In this document: positions 62,858 through 64,000 of the stretch, piece after piece
Position numbering within the stretch: the stretch's first letter is position 1
How the letters are laid out: each line of letters begins with the position of its first letter
Origin: Reyranella humidisoli
Lineage (GTDB): Bacteria; Pseudomonadota; Alphaproteobacteria; Reyranellales; Reyranellaceae
DNA length: 64,000 nt
NCBI RefSeq assembly: GCF_019039055.1
Contig: NZ_JAHOPB010000001.1
Location: forward strand, 3,074,001-3,138,000
Reading direction: 5' to 3'
The notes under the pieces: model-generated
Seen by the model: only the letters and a program-made list of their open reading frames with translations
What the model was told of the DNA's origin: nothing
The model's database searches: none
Program-made: the position numbers and the translations under genes

Positions 62858-64000
62858 CTACTTCTTGATCTCGGTGAGTGCGATGCCGGACGCGACAAGC
62901 TTGTCGATCTCGGCCGCGGAATAGCCGGTCTCGGCCAGTACGGCGCGCGTATCGGTACCGAACTTTTTGGGCTTGGTGCGGGCCTTGGGCGGGGTGCGGG
63001 AGAGCTTCACGGGATTGCCGACGTTCCGCCAGCCGTCCTTCTCCCACACCATGCCGCGGTGCTTGGTGTGCGGATGTTCCATGACGTCGGAGACTTCGAG
63101 CACGGCCGCCGAAGGGACGCCGCCCCTCATCAGCTCCTGCGAGAACTCGTTGGCATCACGGTCCTTCAGTAGCTCGCGCAGCTCGGATTCGAGCTCGGCA
63201 CGATGGGCGACGCGATCCTTGTTGGTCTTGAAGCGCGGATCGTCCGCGAGTTCCGGCTTGCCCAGCATCTGCGTCAGCTTCCGGAACTGTCCGTCATTGC
63301 CGGCGCCGACCACGATGTTGCGGGTCTTCGTCGGGAAGTTGGAGTAAGGCACGAGGCTGGCATGGCTGTTGCCGACGAGCTTCGGCTTGAGGCCGGCCAT
63401 GAAGTAGTTCGGCGCGTGCGGCTGGTGCAGCGCGATGGCGCTGTCGTAGAGCGTCGCGTCGACGAACTGGCCCTTGCCGGAACGGTTGCGCTCGTAGAGC
63501 GCCATCATGATGCCGATTGTGGCGTTCATGCCGGTCGAGAGATCGACCACCGGCACGCCGATGCGCACCTGGCCGCCCTCGGGCGAGCCGTTGACCGAGA
63601 CGAGGCCGGCCGAGGCCTGCACCATGGCGTCGTAGCCCGGGAAGCCGCCCAGCGGCCCGTCGGCGCCGAAGCCCGAGACGCGGGCATGGACCAGGCGCGG
63701 GAACTTCGCAGCCAGTACGTCGTGGTAGCCGATACCCCACTTTTCCATGGTGCCGGTCTTGAAATTGTCGATCAGCACGTCGGCCGTCTCGAGCAGCTTC
63801 ATCAGGACGTCGCGGCCCTCCGGCTTGGAGAGGTCGAGCGCGATCGTGCGTTTGTTGCGGTTGATGCCGGCGAAATAGGCGGAAACACCTTCGGCGTCGA
63901 ACGGAGGGCCCCAGGTGCGCGTCTCGTCGCCCTGCGGCGGCTCGATCTTGATCACGTCGGCGCCGTGGTCGGCCAGCATCTGGCCGCAATAGGGGCCTCC
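62858..64000 (-). CDS. CaiB/BaiF family CoA-transferase, 5' end outside the window
   Basis: The visible 381 codons run to the window end without a start. The frame continues as GGPYCGQMLADHGADVIKIE, so the usual first 15-25 residues lie beyond position 64000. Family motifs are GDETRTWGPPF, NRNKRTIALDLSKPEGRDVL, GFPGYDAMVQASAGLVSVNG with the catalytic aspartate, and QFVDATLYDSAIALHQP. It moves CoA between organic acids through an aspartyl-CoA thioester intermediate. It is upstream of, and probably co-transcribed with, the dienoyl-CoA-reductase-like gene. Confidence 0.92.
   Translation of the reverse strand, partial: GGPYCGQMLADHGADVIKIEPPQGDETRTWGPPFDAEGVSAYFAGINRNKRTIALDLSKPEGRDVLMKLLETADVLIDNFKTGTMEKWGIGYHDVLAAKFPRLVHARVSGFGADGPLGGFPGYDAMVQASAGLVSVNGSPEGGQVRIGVPVVDLSTGMNATIGIMMALYERNRSGKGQFVDATLYDSAIALHQPHAPNYFMAGLKPKLVGNSHASLVPYSNFPTKTRNIVVGAGNDGQFRKLTQMLGKPELADDPRFKTNKDRVAHRAELESELRELLKDRDANEFSQELMRGGVPSAAVLEVSDVMEHPHTKHRGMVWEKDGWRNVGNPVKLSRTPPKARTKPKKFGTDTRAVLAETGYSAAEIDKLVASGIALTEIKK

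Overview
The window is GC-rich, gene-dense chromosomal DNA from an alphaproteobacterium. The gene order rpsL-rpsG-fusA-tuf-S10-spc-secY-adk-rpsM-rpsK-rpoA-rplQ is the alphaproteobacterial one: adk follows secY, and no infA or rpmJ lies between secY and rpsM. Three lone Bug/TctC-type binding proteins, several short-chain dehydrogenases, a CaiB-type CoA-transferase and a PmtA-like methyltransferase suggest a Reyranella-like or rhodospirillalean soil or water bacterium. That placement is inference; no rRNA gene is present to test it.

Region 1 (110-18333) is one uninterrupted plus-strand translation cluster. It joins the str, S10, spc and alpha operons: 27 ribosomal protein genes plus fusA, tuf, secY, adk and rpoA. 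Spacing is tight, with several 1-4 nt overlaps. A near-consensus sigma70-type promoter lies in the only sizeable gap before rpsM, and a strong intrinsic terminator follows rplQ. The tuf gene has a codon bias unlike its neighbours that changes abruptly near its 3' end.

Region 2 (18362-25018) holds a GNAT gene, an acyl-CoA dehydrogenase divergent from an enoyl-CoA hydratase-like gene, and a signalling operon. The operon encodes a class III cyclase-FHA protein, a membrane Ser/Thr kinase whose C-terminal domain resembles a staphylococcal-nuclease fold, and a glycine-zipper lipoprotein. It ends at a terminator.

Region 3 (25085-45430) is metabolic. It has an isocitrate lyase/PEP mutase-family gene with a small membrane protein, and a minus-strand operon cysQ - threonylcarbamoyl-AMP synthase - two tandem FAD-linked oxidases. 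An LLM flavin oxidoreductase - Bug protein - IclR operon follows, with a perfect 7-1-7 palindrome in its promoter region. Then come MTA phosphorylase, four SDR genes, 6-phosphogluconate dehydrogenase divergent from gluconokinase and a GST-like gene, a second Bug protein, an MmgE/PrpD protein, and an operon of a lysophospholipase-like hydrolase, a TauE-type permease and a tyrosine phosphatase.

Region 4 (45431-54637) is partly envelope-related. It has a gene-free, structured-looking gap, a GH17-GT2 fusion resembling NdvB-type beta-glucan synthases, a PmtA-like methyltransferase and a NUDIX hydrolase. Further on are GNAT and MaoC genes, a third Bug protein, a YeiH-type exporter with a lone biotinyl-domain protein and an internally duplicated protein of unknown function, and a DTW-domain protein.

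Region 5 (54655-64000) carries an indolepyruvate:ferredoxin oxidoreductase-like two-gene system with a PaaI-type thioesterase, a GMC oxidoreductase, an AI-2E family membrane protein, a dienoyl-CoA-reductase-like SDR and a CaiB CoA-transferase cut by the window end.

Two families of intergenic palindromes occur: TCCTGAGC/GCTCAGGA elements at 43069-43152 and 58879-59003, and CCTCCCC/GGGGAGG elements at 51862-51884 and 56812-56935. I saw no rRNA, tRNA, CRISPR array, insertion sequence or phage gene.
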